From contig CANFXV010000003.1 in NCBI GenBank assembly GCA_947451115.1, forward strand, positions 1 through 64,000: a DNA stretch of 64,000 bases. The letters run 5' to 3'. Source of the stretch: Bacteroidota bacterium (lineage in GTDB: Bacteria; Bacteroidota; Bacteroidia; Chitinophagales; Chitinophagaceae). Of the stretch, positions 38,166 to 47,646 are shown one piece after another; position 1 is the stretch's first letter; every line of letters starts with the position of its first letter. The notes beneath the pieces were generated by a model that was given only the letters and a program-made list of their open reading frames with translations, ran no database searches and was not told the DNA's origin. A program made the position numbers and the translations under genes.

Positions 38166-39962
38166 ATGGTGTATATGAAAAAAATAAATAATCAAATTAA
38201 ACTTATAGCTAGCATATTTTTAGTAGTATGTGTTGCAGCTTGTAGTAAAAGCTTCTTAGACAAGCCACCAATTGGTACTTTAGCGACCAATGTTGTTGCC
38301 AGTGAAGCTGGTGTACAAGGCTTATTAATAGGTGCCTACTCTTTAGTGGACGGTGAAGGTGCATCTGGAGACGGTTTCGCCTCTGGTGCTTCTAACTGGA
38401 TCTTTGGAGGAGTAACTGGTGATGATGCTTACAAAGGATCTGATCCAACAGACGTGGGTGATGCTGCTCCAATGGAAACATGGGGTACCTCATTAACGCC
38501 AACCAATGGTGCCGTTCCTCAAAAATGGAAATTAAACTATGCAGGAATTCAACGTTGTAATGACGTAATTAATACTGCAAAAGCAACGACTACTATTAGT
38601 GCGGATAAAGCAACAAAAATCGTAGCGCAAGCACGCTTTTTAAGAGCTTATTTCCACATGGACTTGAAAAAAATCTTCGGTAATATTGTTTATGCCGATG
38701 AGAAAGTAAATCCAACCAACTTAGAAGTATCTAATACTGTAGATGCTTGGCCTGGTATCATGGCTGATTTAGATGCTGCTATAGCTGGTTTACCAGATAC
38801 ATGGTCTGAAGTAGGTCGTGCTAACGTATGGGCTGCTAAAGCCATGAAAGCTAAAGCTTTAATGTTCCAAAATAAATTAGCTGACGCTTATCCAATTTTG
38901 AAAGACGTTATTGCCAATGGTAAAACTTCAGGCGGTGCAAAATATGCTTTGAATGTAAACTACTTCTCTAACTTCAACCCTGCTCAAAAAAACAGTGCTG
39001 AATCTGTATTTGCTGCGCAAACTTCAGTTCAAGACGGTTCTTCAGTAGATTGGGGTGGAGATCCAAATGGTAACTATGGTGATATCTTGAACTTCCCTTA
39101 TACAGGTGGTCCAGGTGCTTGTTGCGGATTTTACAATCCTTCTCAAGACTTAGCAGATGCTTTCAAAACTGATGCTAACGGTTTACCTTTATTAAATTCT
39201 TATTATACTGGTGACCATGTTAGTGCTCAATATGGTACTAAATATGTTGGAAACCTAGATCCAAGAATTGACTGGACCATGGGTAGACCAGGTATTCCAT
39301 ATTTAGATTGGGGATTACATCCAGGTGCTGATTGGATCAGAAACCCAACGAATGATGGTTTATTTAGCCCACTTAAAAACGTTTATGCAAATTCTCAAAA
39401 AGGAGCATTCACAGACGTAGGTAGCTCTTATTGGGGTCCAACCGAATTGGTTGCGAACAACGTAAACATTATTCGTTTTGCAGATGTAATCTTATGGGCT
39501 GCTGAGTGTGCTGCTGATGCAGGTGACTTAGCTGCTGCCACTACTTATGTAAATCAAATTCGTACAAGAGCTAAGAACTCAGCTTATGTTCAAAAAACTG
39601 CTGATGGAAAACCAGCTGATTACAATGCGGCAACTGCTTCTTTTGCTGCAGGTGTAGATGCTGATTCTTATAAAATTGGTACTTATGCTACCTTCGCCGA
39701 CAAAGCAACTGCAGTAGCAGCTGTGCGTATGGAGAGAAGATTAGAATTAGCCATGGAAGGACATCGTTTCTTTGACTTAGTGAGATACGGTATTGCTGCT
39801 ACAACCATCAATACTTGGATCGCAAGAGAGGTGAACAGACCATTGAAAAAAGGTGCTGTTTTCCAAGCTGGTAAACACGAGTACATGCCAATTCCACAAG
39901 GCGAATTGGACAACTTGAACGCTAATGGAAAAGTTAGATTAAAACAAAATCCTGGTTATTAA
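38166..39962 (+). CDS. RagB/SusD family nutrient uptake lipoprotein
   Basis: Lipobox VVCVAAC; SKSFLDKPPIGTL; RFLRAYFHMDLKKIFGNI; RRLELAMEGHRFFDLVRYG. Confidence 0.95.
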   Translation: MVYMKKINNQIKLIASIFLVVCVAACSKSFLDKPPIGTLATNVVASEAGVQGLLIGAYSLVDGEGASGDGFASGASNWIFGGVTGDDAYKGSDPTDVGDAAPMETWGTSLTPTNGAVPQKWKLNYAGIQRCNDVINTAKATTTISADKATKIVAQARFLRAYFHMDLKKIFGNIVYADEKVNPTNLEVSNTVDAWPGIMADLDAAIAGLPDTWSEVGRANVWAAKAMKAKALMFQNKLADAYPILKDVIANGKTSGGAKYALNVNYFSNFNPAQKNSAESVFAAQTSVQDGSSVDWGGDPNGNYGDILNFPYTGGPGACCGFYNPSQDLADAFKTDANGLPLLNSYYTGDHVSAQYGTKYVGNLDPRIDWTMGRPGIPYLDWGLHPGADWIRNPTNDGLFSPLKNVYANSQKGAFTDVGSSYWGPTELVANNVNIIRFADVILWAAECAADAGDLAAATTYVNQIRTRAKNSAYVQKTADGKPADYNAATASFAAGVDADSYKIGTYATFADKATAVAAVRMERRLELAMEGHRFFDLVRYGIAATTINTWIAREVNRPLKKGAVFQAGKHEYMPIPQGELDNLNANGKVRLKQNPGY

Positions 39963-39989
39963 TAATTAATAATTAATATTTAATTTTGA

Positions 39990-40023
39990 AAGAGATAAGG
40001 GAAACCTTATCTCTTTTTTTTTA
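39990..40023 (+). terminator. intrinsic terminator after susD
   Basis: AAAGAGATAAGG-GAAA-CCTTATCTCTTTTTTTTT. Confidence 0.9.
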
Positions 40024-40050
40024 GTATATTTAAGCTTATTGAAAACTTGT

Positions 40051-43000
40051 TTTATGATGAAAAAACCTGCTAGTATTGCTTATTTGATGGCTACAGCCTT
40101 TTTTTTATTGTGTATGAACGCTTGTAAAAACAAAGCGGTTTTATTTGAAAGTATTGATCCCGGTGTTTCTGGAATACAATTTGCCAATCGCATCATCGAA
40201 AATGATTCCATCAATCCCATAGACATGACCAATATCTACAATGGGGGTGGCATTGGCGTAGGTGATTTCAACAACGATGGTTTGATGGATTTGTATTTTA
40301 CGGGCAATCAAGTAGCCAATCAATTGTACATCAATAAGGGCAACTTTAAATTTGAAAATATCACTCAAAAAGCTGGTGTGACTGGCGAAGGTAAATGGAG
40401 CAGGGGGGTGAGCATCATCGACATTAACAATGATGGCCTAGAAGATATTTATGTGAGTTGTACGGTAAGTAGCAACCCTAAAAAAAGAGAAAACTTATTG
40501 TACATCAATCAAGGTGCTGATAAAGAAGGCATGCCTCATTTCAAGGAAATGGCTACTGAATATGGTTTAAACGATAGTACCTATACTACCATGGCTGCAT
40601 TTTTTGATTACGACAATGATGGAGACTTGGATGTGTATTTGACCGTAAATCAAATCATCAAAGGAGACAATCCGGCCGTGTATCGAAAAAAGAATTTGGA
40701 TGGATCTTATCCATCTACAGGAAAATTATTAAGAAACGATTTTGATGTAAAATTAAATCATCCTGTTTTTACCGATGTCACTAAACAAGCAGGCGTGACC
40801 ATTGAAGGTTATGGTCATGGGGTGAACATTGCCGATGTGAATAAAGATGGTTGGAAAGATATTTTTGTCACCAACGATTTTAATTCCAACGACTTACTAT
40901 ACATCAACAACCACGACGGCACTTTTATAGACAAAGCAGCCACTTATTTTAAACATACTTCGGCCAATGGGATGGGCCAGGACATCATCGATATCAACAA
41001 CGATGGATTGGTGGATGTAGTAGAATTGGACATGGATCCAGAGGACAATTATCGCAAAAAAATGATGCTGAATGCCATCAGTTATCAAAACTACCAGAAC
41101 AGTGATTATTATGGCTATCAATACCAGTATGTTCGTAATAGCATTCAATTGAATCAGGGCACAAGGATGAAACAAAATGATTCCATTGGTGATCCTATTT
41201 TTAGTGATGTAGGTTTTTTTGCAGGCATAGCAGAAACCGATTGGAGTTGGTGCCCCTTGGTCACTGATTTTGATAACGATGGCCACCGTGATTTTTATGT
41301 GACCAATGGTTTTCCCAAAGACATTACCGACCACGACTTTATTACTTTTCGTAGGCAGGCCAGTTTGATAGCCCCTAAGGAATTTACATTATCTCAAATA
41401 CCTCAGGTTAAAATCCACAATTACGCCTTTAAAAACAATGGCAATGTAACATTTGCCAATGCCACCACAGATTGGGGCCTGTCTATACCCTCTTTTTCCA
41501 ATGGGGCTGTGTATGCCGATTTAGACAACGATGGAGATATGGATTTGGTGGTGAACAATATCAACGATTCTGCTTTTTTGTATAGAAATAATTTGATGGA
41601 AAGAAAAGAAAACAAGCAGCATTATTTAAAATTAAAATTAAAGGGAGACAGTCAAAATATAGATGGGCTAGGCGCTTGGATTGAATTGCATTATGGCAAC
41701 AAGCAACAAGTGTATGAGCAAACGCCCTACCGTGGTTATTTATCTACCATTGACATTCGTCCTAATTTTGGACTAGACAGTATTGCACGCATCGATTCTG
41801 TGGTAGTCATCTGGCCCAATAATAAAAAGCAGGTCATCAAAAATGTAAAAGCGAATCAAATACTTACCCTAGATATTAAGCATGCCAATGAAACCTATGA
41901 TTGGGAAAAACCAACAGTAGCAACTGGTACTTTATTTACAGAAGTCACCAAGCAATTGAACATCAATTATGTCAACAAGGCAAGAGACAATATTGATTTT
42001 AATGTACAAAAATTATTGCCCCATAAGTTTACCGAATATGGCCCAGCCTTAGCCGTGGGTGATTTAAATGGAGATGGATTGGATGACATGATCGCCGCAG
42101 GCTCTTTAGCGAACTCGGCTTGTATTTTGATGCAGGAAAAAAATGGCAAGTTTACACAGAAAGATTTAATCAAAGACGCCACTAGGGCCAATAAAAATTG
42201 GCAGGATGAAGGCATTGTCCTTTTTGATATAGACGGAGATGGAGACTTAGACATTTACATTGCCAGTGGTGGATATGAAAGCACCGCTAATTCTGCTGCT
42301 TATCAGGATAAAATTTACCTCAACGATGGTAAGGGTAATTTTAAAATGCAAGAACAGGGTCTACCAAGCAATACTACTAGTAAGTCTTGTGTGCGTGCCA
42401 TCGATTATGACCATGATGGTGACTTAGATTTATTTATTGCAGGCAGGGTACTTCCTTCTAATTATCCGCAACCTGTGTCTAGTTTTATTTACAGAAATGA
42501 TACCAAGGATGGAGTAGTAAAATTTACTGATGTAACTGCTTCTGTTGCCCCTAGTTTAAATAAATTAGGGATGGTTTGTGATGCCCTTTGGACCGATTTT
42601 GACGATGATGGCTGGTCTGATTTAATCTTAGCTGGAGAATGGATGCCGCTTAGTTTTTTAAAGAACAACCATGGTCATTTTGAAGACATCACAAAGAGTA
42701 CTGGGGTGGCCAATCAATCGGGTTGGTGGTCAAGTATTGTGGCAGGAGATTTTGACAACGATGGCGATATGGATTATGTGGTAGGAAATTTGGGTTTGAA
42801 TTCTTATTACAAAGGCAACGATCAATTTCCTGCACAGCTTTATGCCAAAGATTTTGACAACAATGGAAGTATGGATGCTGTTCCAAGTTTATATCTTCCG
42901 ACTTCTCAGTTGGATACCACACGCAGAGAATTTCCGGTACACAATAGAGATGATATGGTCAAACAAATGATTGGCTTTAGGTCTAAGTTTCAAAACTATA

Positions 43001-43647
43001 AATCCTATGCCGAAGCGACCATCGATAAAATGTTTACCGAAAAGGAAATGCAAGGGGTACTAAAATTAAAAGCTAATTATTTTCAAAACAGTTATTTAAG
43101 AAATGAGGGGCATGGTAAATTTACCTTAGTGGCCTTGCCTTTGAACATGCAATATGCCAATATGAATGGCATGTTGGCGGAAGATTTTGATCAGGATGGC
43201 AATTTAGATGTATTGTTGGTTGGTAATGATTATGGTACAGATGTTTCCATTGGCAGGTACGATGCCAGTAATGGTTTATTGCTGAAAGGCAATGGCCAAG
43301 GAGGTTTTGAAGCTCAATCGATTGCTGCTTCTGGATGGTTTGTGCCTGGGGATGCCAAGGCCTTGGTTAAACTAAGAAGCGTAAATGGAAAATGTTTATT
43401 GGCGGCTAGTCAAAACAAAGACCAACTAAAAGTATTTGCTTTAAAAAATAAAGTGCAATTGATTGCCTTGCAGCCTATGGATATGGCAGCAACCATTGTC
43501 TATAAAAATGGCAAGAAACAGAAAAGAGAACTTAGTTATGGCGCTTCTTTCTTGTCACAATCGGGTCGATTTATCAATGCGGAAGCAAACATGCGTTCTA
43601 TCAGTATACAGGACAGTAAGGGAGCAGAACGCATTATCAAATTATAA
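40051..43647 (+). CDS. large VCBS/FG-GAP repeat lipoprotein with ASPIC/UnbV-like region (CRTAC1-like)
   Basis: Lipobox FFLLCMNAC; 14 DxDxDG-type Ca-binding repeats counted by eye (e.g. DFNNDGLMDLYF, DIDGDGDLDIYI); LKGDSQNIDGLGAWIELHYGNKQQ...PNFGLDSIARIDSVVVIWPNNKKQVIKNVKANQILTLD is ASPIC/UnbV-like. Confidence 0.9.
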   Translation, partial: FMMKKPASIAYLMATAFFLLCMNACKNKAVLFESIDPGVSGIQFANRIIENDSINPIDMTNIYNGGGIGVGDFNNDGLMDLYFTGNQVANQLYINKGNFKFENITQKAGVTGEGKWSRGVSIIDINNDGLEDIYVSCTVSSNPKKRENLLYINQGADKEGMPHFKEMATEYGLNDSTYTTMAAFFDYDNDGDLDVYLTVNQIIKGDNPAVYRKKNLDGSYPSTGKLLRNDFDVKLNHPVFTDVTKQAGVTIEGYGHGVNIADVNKDGWKDIFVTNDFNSNDLLYINNHDGTFIDKAATYFKHTSANGMGQDIIDINNDGLVDVVELDMDPEDNYRKKMMLNAISYQNYQNSDYYGYQYQYVRNSIQLNQGTRMKQNDSIGDPIFSDVGFFAGIAETDWSWCPLVTDFDNDGHRDFYVTNGFPKDITDHDFITFRRQASLIAPKEFTLSQIPQVKIHNYAFKNNGNVTFANATTDWGLSIPSFSNGAVYADLDNDGDMDLVVNNINDSAFLYRNNLMERKENKQHYLKLKLKGDSQNIDGLGAWIELHYGNKQQVYEQTPYRGYLSTIDIRPNFGLDSIARIDSVVVIWPNNKKQVIKNVKANQILTLDIKHANETYDWEKPTVATGTLFTEVTKQLNINYVNKARDNIDFNVQKLLPHKFTEYGPALAVGDLNGDGLDDMIAAGSLANSACILMQEKNGKFTQKDLIKDATRANKNWQDEGIVLFDIDGDGDLDIYIASGGYESTANSAAYQDKIYLNDGKGNFKMQEQGLPSNTTSKSCVRAIDYDHDGDLDLFIAGRVLPSNYPQPVSSFIYRNDTKDGVVKFTDVTASVAPSLNKLGMVCDALWTDFDDDGWSDLILAGEWMPLSFLKNNHGHFEDITKSTGVANQSGWWSSIVAGDFDNDGDMDYVVGNLGLNSYYKGNDQFPAQLYAKDFDNNGSMDAVPSLYLPTSQLDTTRREFPVHNRDDMVKQMIGFRSKFQNYKSYAEATIDKMFTEKEMQGVLKLKANYFQNSYLRNEGHGKFTLVALPLNMQYANMNGMLAEDFDQDGNLDVLLVGNDYGTDVSIGRYDASNGLLLKGNGQGGFEAQSIAASGWFVPGDAKALVKLRSVNGKCLLAASQNKDQLKVFALKNKVQLIALQPMDMAATIVYKNGKKQKRELSYGASFLSQSGRFINAEANMRSISIQDSKGAERIIKL

Positions 43648-43652
43648 GGACT

Positions 43653-45215
43653 ATGGGGCGCAATCTATTCTTTGGGATTACAATAATGGCCTTTACTTGC
43701 ATAGGCTTAACTGCCTGCCAAACTTCTTCCAATAGAAAAAGTAGCAACGACCCTGCTGTACTGGAGGGCCAGGCATTGGCTGCAAAGTATTGCCAATCCT
43801 GCCATGTTTTACCCGACCCCAACTGGGTGGATGCTACTACTTGGGAAAAGGGTATTCTGCCCATGATGGGGCCAAGATTAGGTATTTTCGCTCATCAAGG
43901 CAAGCGTTACAAAGTAAACAAATATGAGGTTTCTATCACCGGTGATTTTTATCCTAATCGCCCCGTGGTTACAGAAGCAGAATGGCAGAAAATCATTGAT
44001 TATTATGTAAGTGTAGCCCCCGAAAAGCCCTTGCCACAAAATAGGAATATTGCCATCGGAAATAATTTAAAACAGTTTGAGGTACTGACATCCAATTTTA
44101 AAGATAAATTGCCTGCCACTTCTTATGTGAAAATAGATACGACCAATTATTCAACACCATTTGTAATTAGTGATGCGCTCAACCATTTCATTTACCGGTT
44201 CGATGCCCAATTGAATTTGGTGGATAGTTTTAAAACCAAGGGGCCAATTGTGAATAGGCTAGCATCAAGAAACAATTGGTTGCTCTGTGATATTGGTATT
44301 TTAAATCCTGACAACGGAGCCAATGGCAGCATTAAAAGTATAACCTTTGATCAAGAGGATCGTTTTCCAAAAGAAGGGGAAAAAACCTTGTTGGATCGTT
44401 TGCAAAGACCGGTACAATTTGAATCCGTGGATTTAAATGAAGATGGAAGACAAGATTTACTCGTCTGCGAATTTGGCTATTTAACGGGTGCCTTGAATTG
44501 GTATGAAAACAAAAAAGAAGGGGGCTACGAAAAGCATAGCTTAAGAACCAAGCCAGGCGCCATCAAAGCGGTGATTCAAGATTACAACCATGATGGGCTT
44601 CCAGATATTTGGGTCTTATTTGCGCAAGGGGAGGAAGGCATTTATTTATATACCAATTTAGGCAAGGGGAAATTTAAAGAGGATCCTATCTTGAGGTTCC
44701 CGCCCATCAACGGATCTTCCTATTTTGAATTGGCGGATTTTAATAAAGATGGGTTTGAGGACATCGTTTATACTTGTGGAGACAATGCCGATTATTCTTT
44801 GGTTTTAAAAGCATTTCATGGGGTCTATGTCTATTTAAATGATGGCAATAATAATTTTACACAAAAATATTTTTATCCATTGAATGGATGTTACAAAGCC
44901 ATTGCCAGAGATTTTGACAAGGATGGTGACTTAGACTTAGCCACCATTTCCTATTTTGCAGATTTTGAAAATCAGCCCGAAGAGGGTTTTGTATATTTAG
45001 AGAATAAAGGCAATTATAACTTTACACCCACTAGCACATTCACTACACAAGAGGGCAGGTGGTTGACCATGGATGCCGGAGATTACAATCAAGATGAGTA
45101 CTTAGATTTAATCTTGGGTAATTTTTCGGTAGCACCAAGCTTTATACCATCAAAGGTAGATTGGAAGAAAGGCCCTCCATTTATGGTGTTAAAGAATAGG
45201 GGCGCATCAAAGTAA
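43653..45215 (+). CDS. VCBS/FG-GAP repeat lipoprotein with N-terminal c-type haem-binding motif
   Basis: Lipobox CIGLTAC; ALAAKYCQSCHVLPDPNWVDATTWEKGILPMMG (CxxCH); FG-GAP repeats DLNEDGRQDLLV, DYNHDGLPDIWV, DFNKDGFEDIVY, DFDKDGDLDLAT, DYNQDEYLDLIL. Confidence 0.85.
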   Translation: MGRNLFFGITIMAFTCIGLTACQTSSNRKSSNDPAVLEGQALAAKYCQSCHVLPDPNWVDATTWEKGILPMMGPRLGIFAHQGKRYKVNKYEVSITGDFYPNRPVVTEAEWQKIIDYYVSVAPEKPLPQNRNIAIGNNLKQFEVLTSNFKDKLPATSYVKIDTTNYSTPFVISDALNHFIYRFDAQLNLVDSFKTKGPIVNRLASRNNWLLCDIGILNPDNGANGSIKSITFDQEDRFPKEGEKTLLDRLQRPVQFESVDLNEDGRQDLLVCEFGYLTGALNWYENKKEGGYEKHSLRTKPGAIKAVIQDYNHDGLPDIWVLFAQGEEGIYLYTNLGKGKFKEDPILRFPPINGSSYFELADFNKDGFEDIVYTCGDNADYSLVLKAFHGVYVYLNDGNNNFTQKYFYPLNGCYKAIARDFDKDGDLDLATISYFADFENQPEEGFVYLENKGNYNFTPTSTFTTQEGRWLTMDAGDYNQDEYLDLILGNFSVAPSFIPSKVDWKKGPPFMVLKNRGASK

Positions 45216-45228
45216 AATCAATCTTCAC

Positions 45229-47637
45229 TTAGTTTACTTCAAAGCTCATTTCTTTGTAGCCTGCTTTGCCTAAAGGGCTGATGCCTTGCAAAACAATTAC
45301 ATATTTTCCCGGAACATCAGAAGTATAGAAAGAAAGATCTTTGATTCCACCAGCATTGATATTGATACTTGGATCCCAATACAGTAAGTGTCTGAAATCA
45401 GGCAAATGACTATTGATTTGATCGTTAGTGGCATAGACAGGGGCCATGAATTCTCTTCTAGATTGAAGGCCTTTGTAATCCAATACAATGGCTTTAGGAT
45501 CTAATTCAAAGCCCTCTAAATTGCCTTTGTAAGTACTAAAGTTCATGATTCCACTGTAGCCAGAACTACCTAAGAAATACATTCTATTCACTATATCGAT
45601 GCTCTTTATTTTTAAAGGATCATATTCCATGAACTTGTTGAAATGGGTTATGGCCAATCCGTCCAATAAAATCAATGGGCCATTGTTGAAAAATCTTTTA
45701 TTGACATCATCATACACAGCAATATCAAAATCATTCTTTGTTTTTGTTAATTTAACGGGGGATACATACTCTCTTAATACCTCTTCGATGGTATTGAAAC
45801 GAGCATAATCATCTAATTGATAATTGATATCTGCTTGATAATAAAAAGCGCTAGAATCTATCGAAGGGGAAGCAAAATGATTGGTTAAATTAAAATTGTA
45901 ATTGTCTTGAATAGCAATATTTCTGTGGTATTGATTCAATTGATATTTTCCTGTACGGCCAAATCCAATAGTTTTAGCAGGGTATTTGGTGCTTGATTTT
46001 ACGAAAGGGTTATCAATGGATAATTTATAATCGTTGTTGTATTGCCTTTCAATTTGAGCAATGATTTGGTCCTCGGTATAAAAATTAGGAAACTGAAAAA
46101 GCAAATGCCCACTCGCATCACTGATGGCAGATCTAAATTGTGTTTTTAAACTAGGAATAGACAAATAAACACTTATATCTTTTAAGGGTGCATTGGGTAA
46201 TTTGGGTACAATTTTACCAGTAATAATTTTGCCTGCCACTTCAGGTAAAAACTCAAAGGCGCTTGCATTGGGGCTAAGCACATTCTCCCAATTGTATTTT
46301 CTCCAACCTTGGGTAAGCATTAAATTTTCCATGGCCACCCAACGGCCTGCATTGTTTTCGTCAAAATAAGTAGAAGGGTTCTCTACCTTACCTACTAAGT
46401 CAGAACTGAGCCATAAATAGTTGATGATATTGCTAGGATCGATGTTTTGAATAGAGTCGATTTTATACACCGACATCGATAAATCGGATGCAGTAGTATT
46501 GCCATCTTGTAATTTTGAAAGCAATTTCACATTCATTTTTTTTCTGCCTGCAATTTCAGCAGCATCAATACTAATGTCTAAGTCTAATTGGTCTTTAGGG
46601 TATTTAAAATACAGTCTTTCACTTACTGGCTTTTTGTTATCGTCAAATAAGGTAAAAATATTAATGCCATTACCCAAACTGCTAGTAGCTATTTTGAATT
46701 CATTAATACCTTCGCTGATACTAGGGTTCATGATTTGCTTCACTACTCCATGATTGTGTACAATTAAAAAAGCAGCAGTCGCTTGTGTATTTTTATTCCC
46801 AATTTTTATTTGAATAGAATCTGCATCTAGGGCAGTATTGGTCAATTGTAAACTGTAGCCTTGAAGGTTAATGGTGGGCAGTTTTACCGAAGTGGTTTTA
46901 TCATCGTAGGAATCAGCGATTAAAGTGTACTGATGATTGGTAGAAGGAGTGAAAACAATACTGCCAATGCCGCTAGCTAAAGAAGTTGACTTTCCAATCG
47001 TGTCTTTTTGTTCGTTGACTAAGTAAAGCATTGCGCCTTTACCTTTGCCGTAAGCATTAGTGAACTTAAATACCAATCTGTTTTCTATATCATTCAATAA
47101 ATTGCCTCCTTCTGGGAAAATTTGCAATTGGTCTAGCTCTTTAACTGGTTCAGAAGCCGTCACCACTTCTTGAATTTGTTGGGTATTGATTAAATTGATC
47201 TTTTTTTCAAAGAAATAATCTGAACCAAAATTTTTCATCCAATTGGTATATGCGCGAATCCTGTATTCTCCAGATTTTACAGTTGCAGGAATTTTAATAG
47301 AGCCATGTCCCATTCCATTTTCAATACTGGCCATCTCTTGTACTACTGGAATGGCGTTATTGTCTAAGATTTCAACATAAGCAATCTTACTTAAATCAAG
47401 TGGGGTATGAAAAACGCCCTCTACATTATAAATTTTAAACCAGCACAGTTCATTGGACAAATAACTAGACTTGTCGGTATGTAAAAAAAGCTTTTCTGGC
47501 AAATGATTGGAAGTGTATTTTTCAAGCTGTTGAGCAACTTCTGTAGCCTTGTTGGCTTGCGCATTTGCCTGATGGGTCATAGCTACTAGAGCTAGTAAGC
47601 CAGTCAAAGTAATAATTATCTTAAAGTTCTTTTTCAT
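45229..47637 (-). CDS. secreted macroglobulin (MG2)-like protein with TonB-receptor plug-like C-terminal region
   Basis: Signal peptide; FLHTDKSSYLSNELCWFKIYNV...GHGSIKIPATVKSGEYRIRAYTNWMKNFG (MG2-like); VLREYVSPVKL...GPLILLDGLAITHF...IKSIDIVNRMYFLGSSGYSGIMNFSTYKG (plug-like). Confidence 0.7.
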   Translation of the reverse strand: MKKNFKIIITLTGLLALVAMTHQANAQANKATEVAQQLEKYTSNHLPEKLFLHTDKSSYLSNELCWFKIYNVEGVFHTPLDLSKIAYVEILDNNAIPVVQEMASIENGMGHGSIKIPATVKSGEYRIRAYTNWMKNFGSDYFFEKKINLINTQQIQEVVTASEPVKELDQLQIFPEGGNLLNDIENRLVFKFTNAYGKGKGAMLYLVNEQKDTIGKSTSLASGIGSIVFTPSTNHQYTLIADSYDDKTTSVKLPTINLQGYSLQLTNTALDADSIQIKIGNKNTQATAAFLIVHNHGVVKQIMNPSISEGINEFKIATSSLGNGINIFTLFDDNKKPVSERLYFKYPKDQLDLDISIDAAEIAGRKKMNVKLLSKLQDGNTTASDLSMSVYKIDSIQNIDPSNIINYLWLSSDLVGKVENPSTYFDENNAGRWVAMENLMLTQGWRKYNWENVLSPNASAFEFLPEVAGKIITGKIVPKLPNAPLKDISVYLSIPSLKTQFRSAISDASGHLLFQFPNFYTEDQIIAQIERQYNNDYKLSIDNPFVKSSTKYPAKTIGFGRTGKYQLNQYHRNIAIQDNYNFNLTNHFASPSIDSSAFYYQADINYQLDDYARFNTIEEVLREYVSPVKLTKTKNDFDIAVYDDVNKRFFNNGPLILLDGLAITHFNKFMEYDPLKIKSIDIVNRMYFLGSSGYSGIMNFSTYKGNLEGFELDPKAIVLDYKGLQSRREFMAPVYATNDQINSHLPDFRHLLYWDPSININAGGIKDLSFYTSDVPGKYVIVLQGISPLGKAGYKEMSFEVN

Positions 47638-47646
47638 ATTTATTTC

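Noticed and set aside
40897-41334. 145-aa antisense ORF inside the FG-GAP gene
   Set aside because: Shadow of the repeated D-x-D-x-D-G codons on the opposite strand (Ile/Val-rich, no signal or domain); the sense frame is strongly supported.
40240-43220. Recurrent GATTTTGACAACGATGG-like DNA repeats resembling an array
   Set aside because: They encode FG-GAP DxDxDG protein repeats, are irregularly spaced and in frame; not CRISPR or satellite DNA.
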